A stretch of DNA of 64,000 nt, taken from assembly GCF_023746555.1 (NCBI RefSeq), contig NZ_CP098755.1, forward strand, positions 1,616,001 to 1,680,000. Reading direction: 5' to 3'. The position numbers were made by a program, and so were the translations under genes. The notes below the pieces were generated by a model, which ran no database searches, had not been told where the DNA came from, and saw only the letters and a program-made list of their open reading frames with translations. This stretch comes from Brevibacillus ruminantium. Lineage in GTDB: Bacteria; Bacillota; Bacilli; Brevibacillales; Brevibacillaceae. Below, in pieces: positions 1 through 8,272 of the stretch (position 1 is the stretch's first letter; each line of letters opens with the position of its first letter).

Positions 1-1266
1 CATGATACGCAGCTGATGTTGTTTGGCAGTCTGCCGTTCTGCCATGACGTTTAGTTGCTGTTGTTTGGCGGCTAACTCCTCCAGGGTGATGATCCCTGCC
101 TCGTACGCTTCCATCCAGCGTTGCCGCCGCTTCTTCCATTGCGCGTGATCATCCATCTCTTGTGCCGTAGAGGCATGGAGACGTTGCAGCTTTCGATCCA
201 AAGCAGACTGCAGCACTGGCTGAAAGGCTGCGAGCTGCTCCAGCAGCGCAGCTTCCAATCGATCCTCGCGAATGGCCGGCGCGCGGCACAAGCCCAGCCG
301 CCGATTTTTACACAGGTAGTAGTAATGTCGATAATGCTTGCCGCTTTTTCGGACGGAGGCCGTCTTTCCCCGCATTTCGCTTTGACAGCGGGCGCAGTAC
401 AGAATACCGGAGAACACAAAAGGAGAGGAGAGGACGCGGGGGTGTACCTTCCGGCGCATCTTCAATCTTGCCTGTACCTGATCGAACGTATCCTGATCGA
501 TAATCGCGGGGTGAGAATCTTCGGCCAGAATCCAATCATCAGCGCGCTTTTGCTTCCCACCGGACGCAGCGTAATTCCAGCGGAGAGCGCCGTAATAGAC
601 CGGGTTGCGCAGCAGACGCGTGACGGTACTGCCGCTCCATTTGCCGCCGTGCTTCCCCAGATATCCCTTCTGGTTGAAGCTTTCGGCGATTTGACCAGGT
701 GTAAAGCCGGATACGTAATGCTGAAACATCAGCTTGACGACCTTGGCTTCCACGGGATGTGGGGCAAGCTCCCCGTGCAGCAGGTGGTAGCCATAAGGGG
801 GAGGCCCCCCTGGACGTTTTCGCTCCCGTGCCATCTGTTCCATCCCCAGTTTGACCCTCTCTCCCAGATTTTCTCGTTCCCATTGGGCCAAGGCCGCTAC
901 CAGGGTGATAAATAATCTGCCAATCGCGGTAGTCGTATCATAAACCTCCGTGCAGCTTTTAAAGCGGACGTCGTATTTTTCAAACTCCTGCAGCAATTGA
1001 TATAAATCAAGGACAGATCGTGTCAGTCGATCCAGCCGATACACCAGAACGACATCCAGCTTCCTGCTTTTTACATCAGTCAGCAAGCGCTGCAGAGCGG
1101 GCCGGCTGATGCTTTTAGCGCTGATGCCCTCGTCGGTGTAGATGCCAGCAAGTGACCAATCCTGTGATCGTGTATACGCCAGCAGCCGTTCTTTTTGTGC
1201 GGCGATGGAAAAACCTTCGGCAGCCTGTTCCTCTGTACTCACACGAATGTAAATCGCTGTCCTCAA
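1..1266 (-). CDS. Large serine recombinase, 3' end cut by window edge
   Basis: The minus strand is open from a TTG at 1266 to the window edge, giving 422 residues. The N-terminus is a resolvase/invertase catalytic domain (about residues 1-140) with YIRVSTEEQ, which places the nucleophile at Ser10. A recombinase domain follows (about 150-260), then a zinc-ribbon region near 285-330 with two CxxC-like pairs and a basic coiled stretch. This is the plan of large serine recombinases such as phage and ICE integrases and CisA/SpoIVCA. The TTG start is chosen because a GGAGGGG ribosome site lies 7 bases upstream and the start falls just before the catalytic motif. Genes for such enzymes usually sit at one end of the element they move, so a mobile element probably extends to the left. 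The frame is intact as far as seen. Confidence 0.9.
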   Translation of the reverse strand, partial: MRTAIYIRVSTEEQAAEGFSIAAQKERLLAYTRSQDWSLAGIYTDEGISAKSISRPALQRLLTDVKSRKLDVVLVYRLDRLTRSVLDLYQLLQEFEKYDVRFKSCTEVYDTTTAIGRLFITLVAALAQWERENLGERVKLGMEQMARERKRPGGPPPYGYHLLHGELAPHPVEAKVVKLMFQHYVSGFTPGQIAESFNQKGYLGKHGGKWSGSTVTRLLRNPVYYGALRWNYAASGGKQKRADDWILAEDSHPAIIDQDTFDQVQARLKMRRKVHPRVLSSPFVFSGILYCARCQSEMRGKTASVRKSGKHYRHYYYLCKNRRLGLCRAPAIREDRLEAALLEQLAAFQPVLQSALDRKLQRLHASTAQEMDDHAQWKKRRQRWMEAYEAGIITLEELAAKQQQLNVMAERQTAKQHQLRIM

Positions 1267-1355
1267 GGCGTCCCCCTCCCGAAATGCGAATTGCTAGAGT
1301 GTACACCGGAAGGGGCTTTTCCTATGCCATCACGCACAAAACTTTTGACAAAACA

Positions 1356-1395
1356 AAAGCCTGCAGCGCTTCAAACAGAAGACGCGGCAGGCTTT
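1356..1395 (-). terminator. Rho-independent terminator behind hxlR-type gene
   Basis: The arms AAAGCCTGC and GCAGGCTTT form a 9-bp stem. On the minus strand it is followed by TGTTTTG. It lies 20 bases past the stop of the HxlR gene and separates it from the recombinase. Confidence 0.7.
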
Positions 1396-1414
1396 ACGGG
1401 ATGCAGCAGAGAGG

Positions 1415-1735
1415 CTACATCCATTTTTGGCCCCATTCATGAATGGAATCGATCACAGGGCGCAGCTCTTTTCCCTTTACCGTCAGCTCGTACTCGATCC
1501 GAACAGGGATTTCCGGATACACTTTCCGCTCCAGGATCCCCTGCTCTTCCAATTCCTTCAATCGCTCTGAAAGCATTTTATCGCTCATCTGCGGAACCAT
1601 TTCCCGGATATCCTTGAATCGCACAGCGCCGCGCAGCAGCACATTGACAATCAGACCTGTCCATCTCTTCCCGAGAATATTGATGGCCCCTTCATATTTC
1701 GGGCAGGTTTGTTCATTCCCAAATTCATGAGCCAT
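1415..1735 (-). CDS. HxlR-family winged-helix regulator
   Basis: The 106-residue protein shows the HxlR/YodB signature: a Cys close to the N-terminus (EQTCPKYEGAINIL), the helix-turn-helix with RFKDIREMVPQMSDKMLSERL, and the wing with VPVRIEYELTVKGKEL. Members of this family are dimeric DNA-binding proteins, often redox or electrophile sensors that act through the N-terminal Cys. Its target cannot be read here: the flanking genes are a recombinase and a YheC/D gene, neither a typical partner. AGAGGTG precedes the ATG. It has its own promoter and terminator, so it is probably monocistronic. Confidence 0.9.
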   Translation of the reverse strand: MAHEFGNEQTCPKYEGAINILGKRWTGLIVNVLLRGAVRFKDIREMVPQMSDKMLSERLKELEEQGILERKVYPEIPVRIEYELTVKGKELRPVIDSIHEWGQKWM

Positions 1736-1773
1736 GTTGTTGTCACCTCTGAGGAACTTCTCTTATTAGTTTC

Positions 1774-1802
1774 ATTGTAGCATATCCACTTGAAAAAGGT
1801 AA
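1774..1802 (-). promoter_or_regulatory. Predicted sigma-A promoter of the HxlR gene
   Basis: On the minus strand TTACCT is followed after 17 bases by TACAAT, with TGC just before the -10 (extended -10). It lies about 40 bases upstream of the start codon. Confidence 0.6.
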
Positions 1803-1971
1803 GTAACACGCATTGACTTTGTACCTATTGTTTTGTCCAGATTGTGCTTGATTATGCGTGTTTCGGCTGAGAGCGAAGGCCAGGCAAGGGCCCGATTTTT
1901 CCCTGTCTATCTCCATTCTTTTCGTTGATGGCATAAGCTATCACTGAAATTAGAAGGAAGAGGGTAACTGG

Positions 1972-3087
1972 ATGAGAACAAAACCCGTACTTGGGATCCT
2001 GACTTGGCGAGAGGGCAAGCGGTTTTCAGAGCCGAAATACCTGCGACGGCTGGTGCTTGCCGGACAGCGTTTGGGAGCGGAAACGTTTCTCTTTTCCCAT
2101 CAAGATGTAAATTCCGCTGAAAAGAAAATCAGGGGATTTGTTCCTGTAAAGGGAGGTGGTTGGGAAAGCCGTCTCTTTCCCTGGCCAGATGTTGTGATTG
2201 ACCGATACCGAAAACGAGTGGACACGTACTTGCGGCTGCGCCATAGCGGGCTGTTTCAATTTGCCAACAGTCCCTTTGGGAAAAAGTGGCGGGTGACGGA
2301 GATGTTGGCAAAAGAAGAACGCGTCAAACACTGGATTCCGAAAACAGTGGTCTATGCAGCAGGCAAGGTAAAAGCGATGCTCAAACACCATAAAATCGTC
2401 TACGTGAAGCCGGGCAATGGGACAGGGGGACGAAGCATCGTCAAAATTATGGCGCAGGGAGATCATTTTCTGATTCGTGGCCGTAATCGACGGCTGTCGC
2501 AAGTAGAGACAAAGCTTGGCAGCGTGGAGTCAGTAGAAAAATGGATACGCCGCTGGGTCCGGGAGCAGCGGATCGGCGATGGCAACTTCCTTGTCCAGCA
2601 AGGGCTCGATCTGGAATTGGTCCCTGATCGAGTAGCAGATGTGCGCCTTCTGATACAGAAAAAGGGCGACGGCGAGTGGGATGTGACTGGAAGCGGCGTT
2701 CGCCTCGGTCCGGCCGGAAGCTCCATCTCCAATTTGCACGGGGGCGGCAAACCGATTTCGTTTTCGGCCTTCATGAATAAATGCTTTGGAGAGGAGAGAG
2801 CGCTGGAGATACATCAGGAATGCCAGCATCTGGCGCATGAGGTAGCCGTCGTTCTTGAGCAGAAATTCGGCCGGATGATGGAGTTTGGATTAGATGTGGG
2901 AGTGGATGTTCTGGGGGCAGTTTGGCTCATTGAGGTTAATCCCAAGCCTGGTCGGGAGATCTTTAGCCAGATGGGCGATAGCCAAACCTATGCCGAAGCG
3001 ATTGCTCGGCCCGTTTCCTTTGCGCTGCACCTCGTTTCGGCAAGCGGGAGCGAGGAAAACAGTGACCCAAAACAAGGACGTGAGTAA
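1972..3087 (+). CDS. YheC/YheD family ATP-grasp protein
   Basis: The 371-residue protein begins with PVLGILTWREGK and ends in an ATP-grasp fold: VYVKPGNGTGGRSIVKI is the ATP-binding part, and LDVGVDVLGAVWLIEVNPKPGRE carries the metal-binding Glu/Asn. This is the plan of the YheC/YheD family, spore-coat-associated proteins in Bacillus that occur in many copies in Brevibacillus. Their substrate is not known; a ligase-type reaction is expected from the fold. GAAGAGGG precedes the ATG. A CATAAGCTA sequence at 1932-1940 resembles a sigma-K -10 box but lacks a convincing -35. It is convergent with the truncated protease gene downstream. Confidence 0.85.
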   Translation: MRTKPVLGILTWREGKRFSEPKYLRRLVLAGQRLGAETFLFSHQDVNSAEKKIRGFVPVKGGGWESRLFPWPDVVIDRYRKRVDTYLRLRHSGLFQFANSPFGKKWRVTEMLAKEERVKHWIPKTVVYAAGKVKAMLKHHKIVYVKPGNGTGGRSIVKIMAQGDHFLIRGRNRRLSQVETKLGSVESVEKWIRRWVREQRIGDGNFLVQQGLDLELVPDRVADVRLLIQKKGDGEWDVTGSGVRLGPAGSSISNLHGGGKPISFSAFMNKCFGEERALEIHQECQHLAHEVAVVLEQKFGRMMEFGLDVGVDVLGAVWLIEVNPKPGREIFSQMGDSQTYAEAIARPVSFALHLVSASGSEENSDPKQGRE

Positions 3088-3104
3088 ACACGAAGGCGCA
3101 TGGT

Positions 3105-3620
3105 TTATTTAGGGTGTTTTTGGCAGCTCCTCATCAGACGGTTTGCCGCTATAGCAACAGGCGGTGAACCAATGCTGATGACCCACTCGCCTACCTTGGT
3201 GTCTGAAGAGGTGCCAAGAGGCAAGGGGAACAGTTTGCAATCTGCGTCAATCTTGATCACGGCGTAATCACGAACGCGATCAGCCAGTACCCGTTGCGCT
3301 TCAAATACACGCCCATTGAATAGTTTGACGAGAATGGTGCGCGATTTTCCGATGACGTGTTCACTGGTCAGGATATATCCTTTGGGATGAAAGAGAAAAC
3401 CGGAACCGTAACTCCGCTCGGAAGCAAAGGGCTGTTGATCGGAGACGAGGCTGCGTATGAGATCTTCTACGTTATCTGTTTGATGTGTATCTTCCGTAAC
3501 GATGGACACGACGCCGTCCCTGACGCGCTCAACAATGGGTACGAAGAAGTTGAAGGGATGCAAACTGCTGCTCACAGGGTACTTGACTCGGGCGTAGCCG
3601 TTCCATTTTTTACTTTTCAC
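3105..3620 (-). pseudogene. Truncated HtrA/DegP-type trypsin-like protease
   Basis: The 171-residue reading frame starts at GTG 3620 behind GGGGGAGAG. It contains the first half of an HtrA protease domain: GSGFLFHPKGYILTSEHVIG with the catalytic His, and RVRDYAVIKID with the catalytic Asp. Shortly after GEWVISIGSP the family sequence is lost, and the frame stops 18 residues later. The GNSGG segment with the catalytic Ser, the rest of the second barrel and any PDZ domain are absent, and no continuation is visible in the neighbouring bases. There is also no N-terminal membrane anchor, unlike HtrA/HtrB/YyxA. It is therefore probably a decayed remnant without protease activity. A short expressed product cannot be excluded. 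Confidence 0.75.
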
Positions 3621-3704
3621 GTTTCTCTCCCCCTACAGCAGATAGGTATGTATCATCTTATGGCAAGAAGGGGGGGATGGAACGCCCAAAATATGAGGCT
3701 TGGA

Positions 3705-3729
3705 TATATCAATATTTTTAATTGATATA
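3705..3729. repeat. AT-rich inverted repeat upstream of padR
   Basis: TATATCAAT and ATTGATATA are perfect 9-base inverted arms around a 7-base AT spacer. It lies between the divergent protease remnant and the PadR gene, about 155 bases upstream of the padR start. It could be an operator for the PadR protein, but no direct support is seen. Confidence 0.45.
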
Positions 3730-3884
3730 ATAAAGAATTAGCATTGGTATATTTATAATGAAAAGTTTATAATGACATTAATAAAGAATATTTCGAACAT
3801 ATAAGCAGTTTCACAGAAACGGAGCGTACCGCTTTTGATGATCCTGCGCAAAAACAGGTAATGCCAGGGTGGAGGAGTAGAGAA

Positions 3885-4421
3885 ATGGATGTAAAAACAA
3901 TTATTCTTGGTTTTCTTAATTACGGGGAAATGAGCGGGTACGATATTAAACAGGCTTTTACCAATAGTATTGGCTTTTTCTATGACGCCAGTTTTGGTGC
4001 GATTTATCCAGCCCTCCGCAAGCTGGAGGAAGAAGGATATGTGACCAAACAGGAGATCATCCAGTCTGGAAAGCCGAACAAAATTTTGTACCGGATTACG
4101 GAAGCGGGCAAAGCCGGATTCAAACAGGAGCTGCAAACGCCGATCCTGCCGCCTGTACTTCGTTCTGACATGCTGGTGAAAATCTTCTTCAGCAACAACC
4201 GTACGGGAGCTGAAAAGCAAGAGCTCCTGGAAAACTGTATGGAGCTCCAGCGCAACATGCTGAAACAAAGTCGCGAATCATATTCAAAATTGATCGATAC
4301 CTTTGACGATTATCAAAAGTTTTGTTGGGAGTACACGATTCATCATCTGGAGTCGACGATCTCGTTCCTGGAAGAGAAAATGCCTGCCCTTCAGAAGAAA
4401 GAGCCCGCCTATTCCATGTAG
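3885..4421 (+). CDS. PadR-family transcriptional regulator
   Basis: The ATG at 3885 is chosen over the one at 3861 because GGAGG lies about 10 bases before it. The 178-residue protein has the PadR winged helix at its start (ILGFLNYGEMSGYDIKQAF, then GAIYPALRKLEEEGYV) and a C-terminal helical Vir domain that ends in a coiled stretch (about 110-178). PadR proteins usually repress a neighbouring transporter or detoxification gene, but no such gene is adjacent here. The upstream region is very AT-rich and carries an inverted repeat that may be its operator. The gene ends at a strong terminator, directly behind which a group II intron is inserted. Confidence 0.9.
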   Translation: MDVKTIILGFLNYGEMSGYDIKQAFTNSIGFFYDASFGAIYPALRKLEEEGYVTKQEIIQSGKPNKILYRITEAGKAGFKQELQTPILPPVLRSDMLVKIFFSNNRTGAEKQELLENCMELQRNMLKQSRESYSKLIDTFDDYQKFCWEYTIHHLESTISFLEEKMPALQKKEPAYSM

Positions 4422-4465
4422 TGGACAGGTGCGCTTGAAAAGCGGACAGGTACGGTGGAAAAAAG

Positions 4466-4505
4466 AAAAAGCGAAAGGTTTCCATGCGGACCTTTCGCTT
4501 TTTTT
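4466..4505. terminator. Bidirectional terminator and intron target site
   Basis: The stem is AAAAAGCGAAAGGT with ACCTTTCGCTTTTT, followed by a T run on both strands. It serves padR on the plus strand and was probably also the terminator for the convergent aminopeptidase gene. The group IIC intron starts at about 4507, just past the T run, which is the usual position for this intron class. Confidence 0.85.
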
Positions 4506-4506
4506 A

Positions 4507-6398
4507 GTGCGCCCAGCATGGGCGATAGCTATAGGGTGGAAGTCCCGAACGGGGGGTGGCTGTCCCAACCGTTAGCTCAAGGCAAGGGTGTCGACCGTGA
4601 GGTCGAATCTGAAGGAAGCCAGCGGCAAAATCCCGACCTGAGGTACACGAACCCAATTTGAGGCTGTTGTATTCGGGCGAGTCTGCTAAACAAGACAAAG
4701 CCCCATACAGCCAAGGGATACAGCAGTAAACTTGGGCAGGTACATGGGATGAAAGTTATCGTTCTTACCTGGGGAGGTCTGCATGGAACGCCTTCAACTG
4801 TTGGTAACCGCCTCCGTAAGGAGGCGCTGAACATGCAGAAGTCAGCAGAGGCCATAGTACCCGAGTAGAGGACGCTTGAATGGGGAAGGGCTGAACATCA
4901 AGTCAGCACGCGATCCATGTCTTTTGTTACGATACGTCGAAGCAGAATTCCAGAAAGGAACTACTTTTGAAGAGCAGGGGTGAAGCCCCGAGGGTACAAA
5001 AAGAGGGCTGAGTATCGTTCAGCAAACACGGAACCCGCATGTGCGAAGGAAGGAATATCGTTATGGACTTGCTGGAGAAAGTTTTATCACGGGAAAACTT
5101 ACGGATGGCACTTCAACGAGTAGAAGCAAACAAAGGTGTTGGTGGAGTCGATGGTGTTTCAACCGAACAACTACGCGACTATCTACACGAACACTGGCAA
5201 ACTATCCGTGAGGAATTGGAAAGAGGAACCTATCGACCTTCACCTGTCCGCAGAGTCGAAATCCCGAAACCTGACGGAGGCGTAAGGTTATTAGGCATTC
5301 CCACCGTGGTGGACCGCTTCATCCAGCAAGCCATCCTCCAAGTATTAACACCGATCTTCGATCCCACCTTCTCGGAGTCCAGTTACGGATTTCGCCCGAA
5401 ACGTAGCGCCCACATGGCAGTAAGGAAAGCGCAAGCGTATATCAGGGAAGGATACAGATTCGTGGTGGACATCGATCTAGAGAAATTCTTTGATCGTGTC
5501 AACCATGATATCCTGATGAGCCGCGTGGCTCGTAAAATCCAAGACAAGCGCCTTCTAAAGCTGATTCGATCCTATCTAAACGCAGGTGTCATGATAAAAG
5601 GAATCTGTACTACCTCAAGTGAGGGGACACCGCAAGGTGGACCGCTAAGCCCACTATTAGCAAATATCTTGCTTGATGATCTGGATAAGGAATTAGAAAA
5701 GAGGGGACATCGCTTTTGCCGCTATGCGGACGATTGCAACGTCTACGTGAAAACAAGACGAGCAGGAGAACGGGTTAAGAAGAGCATGAAAGATTACTTG
5801 GAAAAGGTGCTTAGGCTAAAAGTAAATGAGGAGAAAAGTGCGGTGGACCGGCCGTGGAAACGTAAATTCCTTGGCTTTAGTTTTACTTTCGTAAAACAGA
5901 CAACGGTTCGTATCCACCCAAAATCCCTTCTCAAGTTAAAAGAGAAAATCCGCACGATCACGAATCCAGTGTGGAGTATCTCGCTTGAGGAACGGGTTGA
6001 AAGGTTAAACCAGTATCTCATGGGTTGGATTGGATATTTTGCCCTTGCAGACGCAAAGGGAATCTTACAATCCATTGAGGAATGGACAAGGCGTAGGCTC
6101 CGTCTTTGCTTGTGGACGCAGTGGAAACGAGTGAGAACCAGATATCGAGAACTCCGTTCTCTTGGTATATCTCACACAAAAGCAATTGAAATTGCAAACA
6201 CCCGCAAGGGGGCATGGCGTACTACAAAGACTCCGCATATACACAAAGCCCTCGGCATTGCCTACTGGCAACAACAAGGGCTCAAAAGCTTAACACAGCG
6301 ATATTTTGACATTCGTCAAGCTTGGTGAACCGCCGTATACCGAACGGTACGTACGGTGGTGTGAGAGGACGGGGGTTAGCCACCCCCTCCTACTCGAT
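4507..6398 (+). mobile_element. Group IIC intron, complete (about 1.89 kb)
   Basis: The 5' end reads GTGCGCCCAGCATGGGC, followed by a structured region without a gene (domains I-III, to about 5060). The reverse transcriptase lies in domain IV. At the 3' end, 6324-6360 fits a domain V hairpin (GAACCGCCGTATACC, loop GAAC, then the pairing strand). 6361-6398 fits domain VI (a GGGGG/CCCCC stem), ending CTACTCGAT. The position directly behind a rho-independent terminator and the IEP type both mark it as group IIC. The exact ends are assigned by these landmarks and may be off by a base or two. Nothing suggests decay: both ends and the full ORF are present. Confidence 0.9.
5063..6328 (+). CDS. ltrA: Group II intron reverse transcriptase/maturase
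   Basis: The 421-residue intron-encoded protein has the RT fingers/palm with VVDIDLEKFFDRVNHDIL and GTPQGGPLSPLLANI, and the active site YADD at residues 221-224. The maturase domain (X) follows, with KRKFLGFSF, LNQYLMGWIGYF and WKRVRTRYREL. There is no HNH endonuclease domain, as usual for group IIC. By recall it closely resembles the Geobacillus stearothermophilus GsI-IIC enzyme, including the ending SLTQRYF. The protein would splice the intron RNA and copy it into new sites. The ATG at 5063, with AAGGAAGG 9 bases upstream, is preferred to the one at 5039 because the family begins at MDLLEKVL. All catalytic residues are intact. Confidence 0.95.
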   Translation: MDLLEKVLSRENLRMALQRVEANKGVGGVDGVSTEQLRDYLHEHWQTIREELERGTYRPSPVRRVEIPKPDGGVRLLGIPTVVDRFIQQAILQVLTPIFDPTFSESSYGFRPKRSAHMAVRKAQAYIREGYRFVVDIDLEKFFDRVNHDILMSRVARKIQDKRLLKLIRSYLNAGVMIKGICTTSSEGTPQGGPLSPLLANILLDDLDKELEKRGHRFCRYADDCNVYVKTRRAGERVKKSMKDYLEKVLRLKVNEEKSAVDRPWKRKFLGFSFTFVKQTTVRIHPKSLLKLKEKIRTITNPVWSISLEERVERLNQYLMGWIGYFALADAKGILQSIEEWTRRRLRLCLWTQWKRVRTRYRELRSLGISHTKAIEIANTRKGAWRTTKTPHIHKALGIAYWQQQGLKSLTQRYFDIRQAW

Positions 6399-6402
6399 TC
6401 TC

Positions 6403-7521
6403 TTACTTCAGATTTTCCGGATTGAGGCATTCCAGCTCAGGAACGACAAAGCGGCCGTCTTTGCGGATCAGGCGATCATCAAACCAGATCTCGCCGCCGC
6501 CCCATTCCGGGCGTTGAATGCAGACCAGATCCCAGTGAATGGAGGACTTGTTGCCGTTAAATGCTTCGTCATAGGCTTGGCCCGGCGTGAAGTGGAAGCT
6601 TCCGTCAATTTTTTCGTCAAACAGGATATCCTTCATCGGATTTTGGATATATGGATTTACCCCGATGGCAAATTCGCCGACGTAGCGAGCCCCTTCGTCC
6701 GTGTCAAATACTTCGTTGATCTTTTCCGTATCGTTTGCAGTCGCCTCAACGATTTTTCCATCTTTAAACGTCAGCTTGATGTTGTCATATGTAAAGCCCT
6801 GATAAGGTGATGGTGTGTTGTAGGTGATGACGCCGTTCACCGAATCGCGTACTGGAGCGGTAAATACTTCACCGTCCGGAATGTTGTTTTGGCCGGAACA
6901 TTTGATTGCCGGGATTCCTTTGATGGAGAAAGTCAAATCTGTTCCTGGACCGGTGATGCGCACCTTGTCTGTTTTTTCCATCAGCGTGACCAGATTGACC
7001 ATCGCTTTGTCCATCTTGCTGTAGTCAAGCGTGCACACCTTGAAATAAAAATCTTCAAAAGCGGCGGTGCTCATATTGGCAAGCTGGGCCATAGAAGCAT
7101 TGGGATAGCGCAGTATAACCCACTTGGTTTCCGGTACGCGTACATCGAGAACCGGGCGAGTCAGCAGGCGTTGGTATTGCTGCATCTTGTCACCAGGGAC
7201 GTCTGCGTATTCATTAATGTTGTCGCCTCCGCGAATCCCGACATAGGCATCCATCTGTTTCATGAACGATACATCCGCTTCCCGCATAATCTCCAGTTGC
7301 TTTTCATTGGTTCCCAAAAGCAGCTCCCGCTGGATGGCCGGGTCGATCAGTTGCACGTAGGGATTGCCACCTGCTTTATACACTTCTTTGATCACAGCGC
7401 GCGTCAGCTCGGAGACGGAGCCTACCGCATAGATGAGAACGTTTTCACCAGCTTGAATGCGTGTAGAGTAGTTGACCAGCACTTCCGCGAGCTGTTCAAT
7501 ACGTGGATCTTTCATGGGCAT
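6403..7521 (-). CDS. ampS: M29-family metallo-aminopeptidase (AmpS/PepS type)
   Basis: The 372-residue protein matches the thermophilic (M29) aminopeptidase family. It shows IQAGENVLIYAVGSVSELTRAV near the N-terminus, EVFTAPVRDSVNGVI in the middle, and HWDLVCIQRPEWGGG near the end, regions that carry the Glu/His/Asp ligands of the two-metal site. It is a cytoplasmic exopeptidase that frees N-terminal amino acids. The internal ATG at 7521 with GAGGT before it looks better than the one at 7539; the choice is not certain. The stop lies only 4 bases from the inserted group II intron, so its transcript would now run through antisense intron sequence before reaching the old terminator. Confidence 0.9.
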   Translation of the reverse strand: MPMKDPRIEQLAEVLVNYSTRIQAGENVLIYAVGSVSELTRAVIKEVYKAGGNPYVQLIDPAIQRELLLGTNEKQLEIMREADVSFMKQMDAYVGIRGGDNINEYADVPGDKMQQYQRLLTRPVLDVRVPETKWVILRYPNASMAQLANMSTAAFEDFYFKVCTLDYSKMDKAMVNLVTLMEKTDKVRITGPGTDLTFSIKGIPAIKCSGQNNIPDGEVFTAPVRDSVNGVITYNTPSPYQGFTYDNIKLTFKDGKIVEATANDTEKINEVFDTDEGARYVGEFAIGVNPYIQNPMKDILFDEKIDGSFHFTPGQAYDEAFNGNKSSIHWDLVCIQRPEWGGGEIWFDDRLIRKDGRFVVPELECLNPENLK

Positions 7522-7727
7522 GTTGACCTCGCTTTCCATTGCGTCTCATTCTGTATTGTACATGAGAAAAACCGGCTTCGCTAGGAAGGGTTCGCGCAAA
7601 CGCTCTAAGTAAGAATGATGGGAATAGTCTGAATAAAAATGGATCGATAAAAGTATCTTAAAAGGACGAAACGATTCCCTAGTTGCAAACGTATGTAGGA
7701 GAAAACAGGAAAAAGGAGTTCAAAGAA

Positions 7728-8027
7728 ATGAGCGATCTGTTGGCTATCATGATGTTTGCCGGCGCCTTGGTTTCTTTCCTCTTGCAGCATCGAAAAGCGA
7801 TGGCGAAATTAACAGCCTTGCAACTGGCAGGCTGTGTCTTTTTCTACGCGATCACCATCGCGCTGGCGTTTGTCGTCATTTATTTTGGCGGGCGCTGGAT
7901 TGCCCCTTTTTTCTCAAGCGACATGCTCCTCATGATTGTGCGTATTCTGCTGGTGGTCATCACGATCTGGGGATGCCGCATGCTTTTGGGAGGCATTGTC
8001 CAGTGGATTACCAGTCCACGCCAATAG
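7728..8027 (+). CDS. Small integral membrane protein, unknown function
   Basis: The 99-residue protein starts at the ATG at 7728 behind AAAAGGAG. It has three hydrophobic segments: about residues 2-18, 29-52 and 61-90. Between them lie the short basic loop QHRKAMAKL and the segment GGRWIAPFFSSD. No motif is recognised. It is divergent from the aminopeptidase and not obviously in an operon. Real coding is supported by the ribosome site and the clean membrane pattern. Confidence 0.7.
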   Translation: MSDLLAIMMFAGALVSFLLQHRKAMAKLTALQLAGCVFFYAITIALAFVVIYFGGRWIAPFFSSDMLLMIVRILLVVITIWGCRMLLGGIVQWITSPRQ

Positions 8028-8054
8028 AAAAAAGCTACCCGCGGGCAGGGTAGC
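8026..8054 (-). terminator. Terminator of the YjcZ-like gene
   Basis: GCTACCC and GGGTAGC form a 7-bp stem followed by TTTTTTC on the minus strand. It lies about 80 bases past the stop of the 31-aa gene. Confidence 0.7.
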
Positions 8055-8132
8055 ATGCGTATGAAACGCGCTTATCAGGATCCGGTCCTAATGTATATGC
8101 AGTCATCCGCGCAAATGTGCGCTTATTAGTGT

Positions 8133-8228
8133 TTAATTATCGCAAGAGCAACCTACAATCACCAACAGGATGAATAAAATCAAAACGAGAGTAAATGCCT
8201 CGAAGGTTCCATTAAAGATACTGCTCAT
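8133..8228 (-). CDS. YjcZ-like small sporulation protein (31 aa)
   Basis: A 31-residue frame begins at ATG 8228 behind a strong AAAGGAGG ribosome site. It is a single hydrophobic helix (AFTLVLILFILLVIVGC) ending in CSCDN. This matches the YjcZ family of tiny spore-associated membrane proteins, which share the LFILLIIVG core and a small Cys/Gly tail. A sequence fitting a sigma-K promoter lies about 45 bases upstream and a terminator lies downstream, so this looks like a complete monocistronic gene expressed in the mother cell late in sporulation. The function of the family is not known. Confidence 0.8.
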   Translation of the reverse strand: MSSIFNGTFEAFTLVLILFILLVIVGCSCDN

Positions 8229-8272
8229 AAAACATCCTCCTTTGTTTTTTTAGCATTAGTGGCTTACACCCA

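Noticed and set aside
121..915. A 264-codon plus-strand frame at the left edge
   Set aside because: It is antisense to the intact serine recombinase, whose motifs settle the coding strand.
1932..1940. Sigma-K-like -10 (CATAAGCTA) in front of the YheC/D gene
   Set aside because: No AC -35 element at 16-17 bases upstream; too little for a promoter call.
4423..4463. Imperfect 20-base tandem repeat (GGACAGGT units) behind padR
   Set aside because: Two degenerate copies only; no link to intron ends or function seen.
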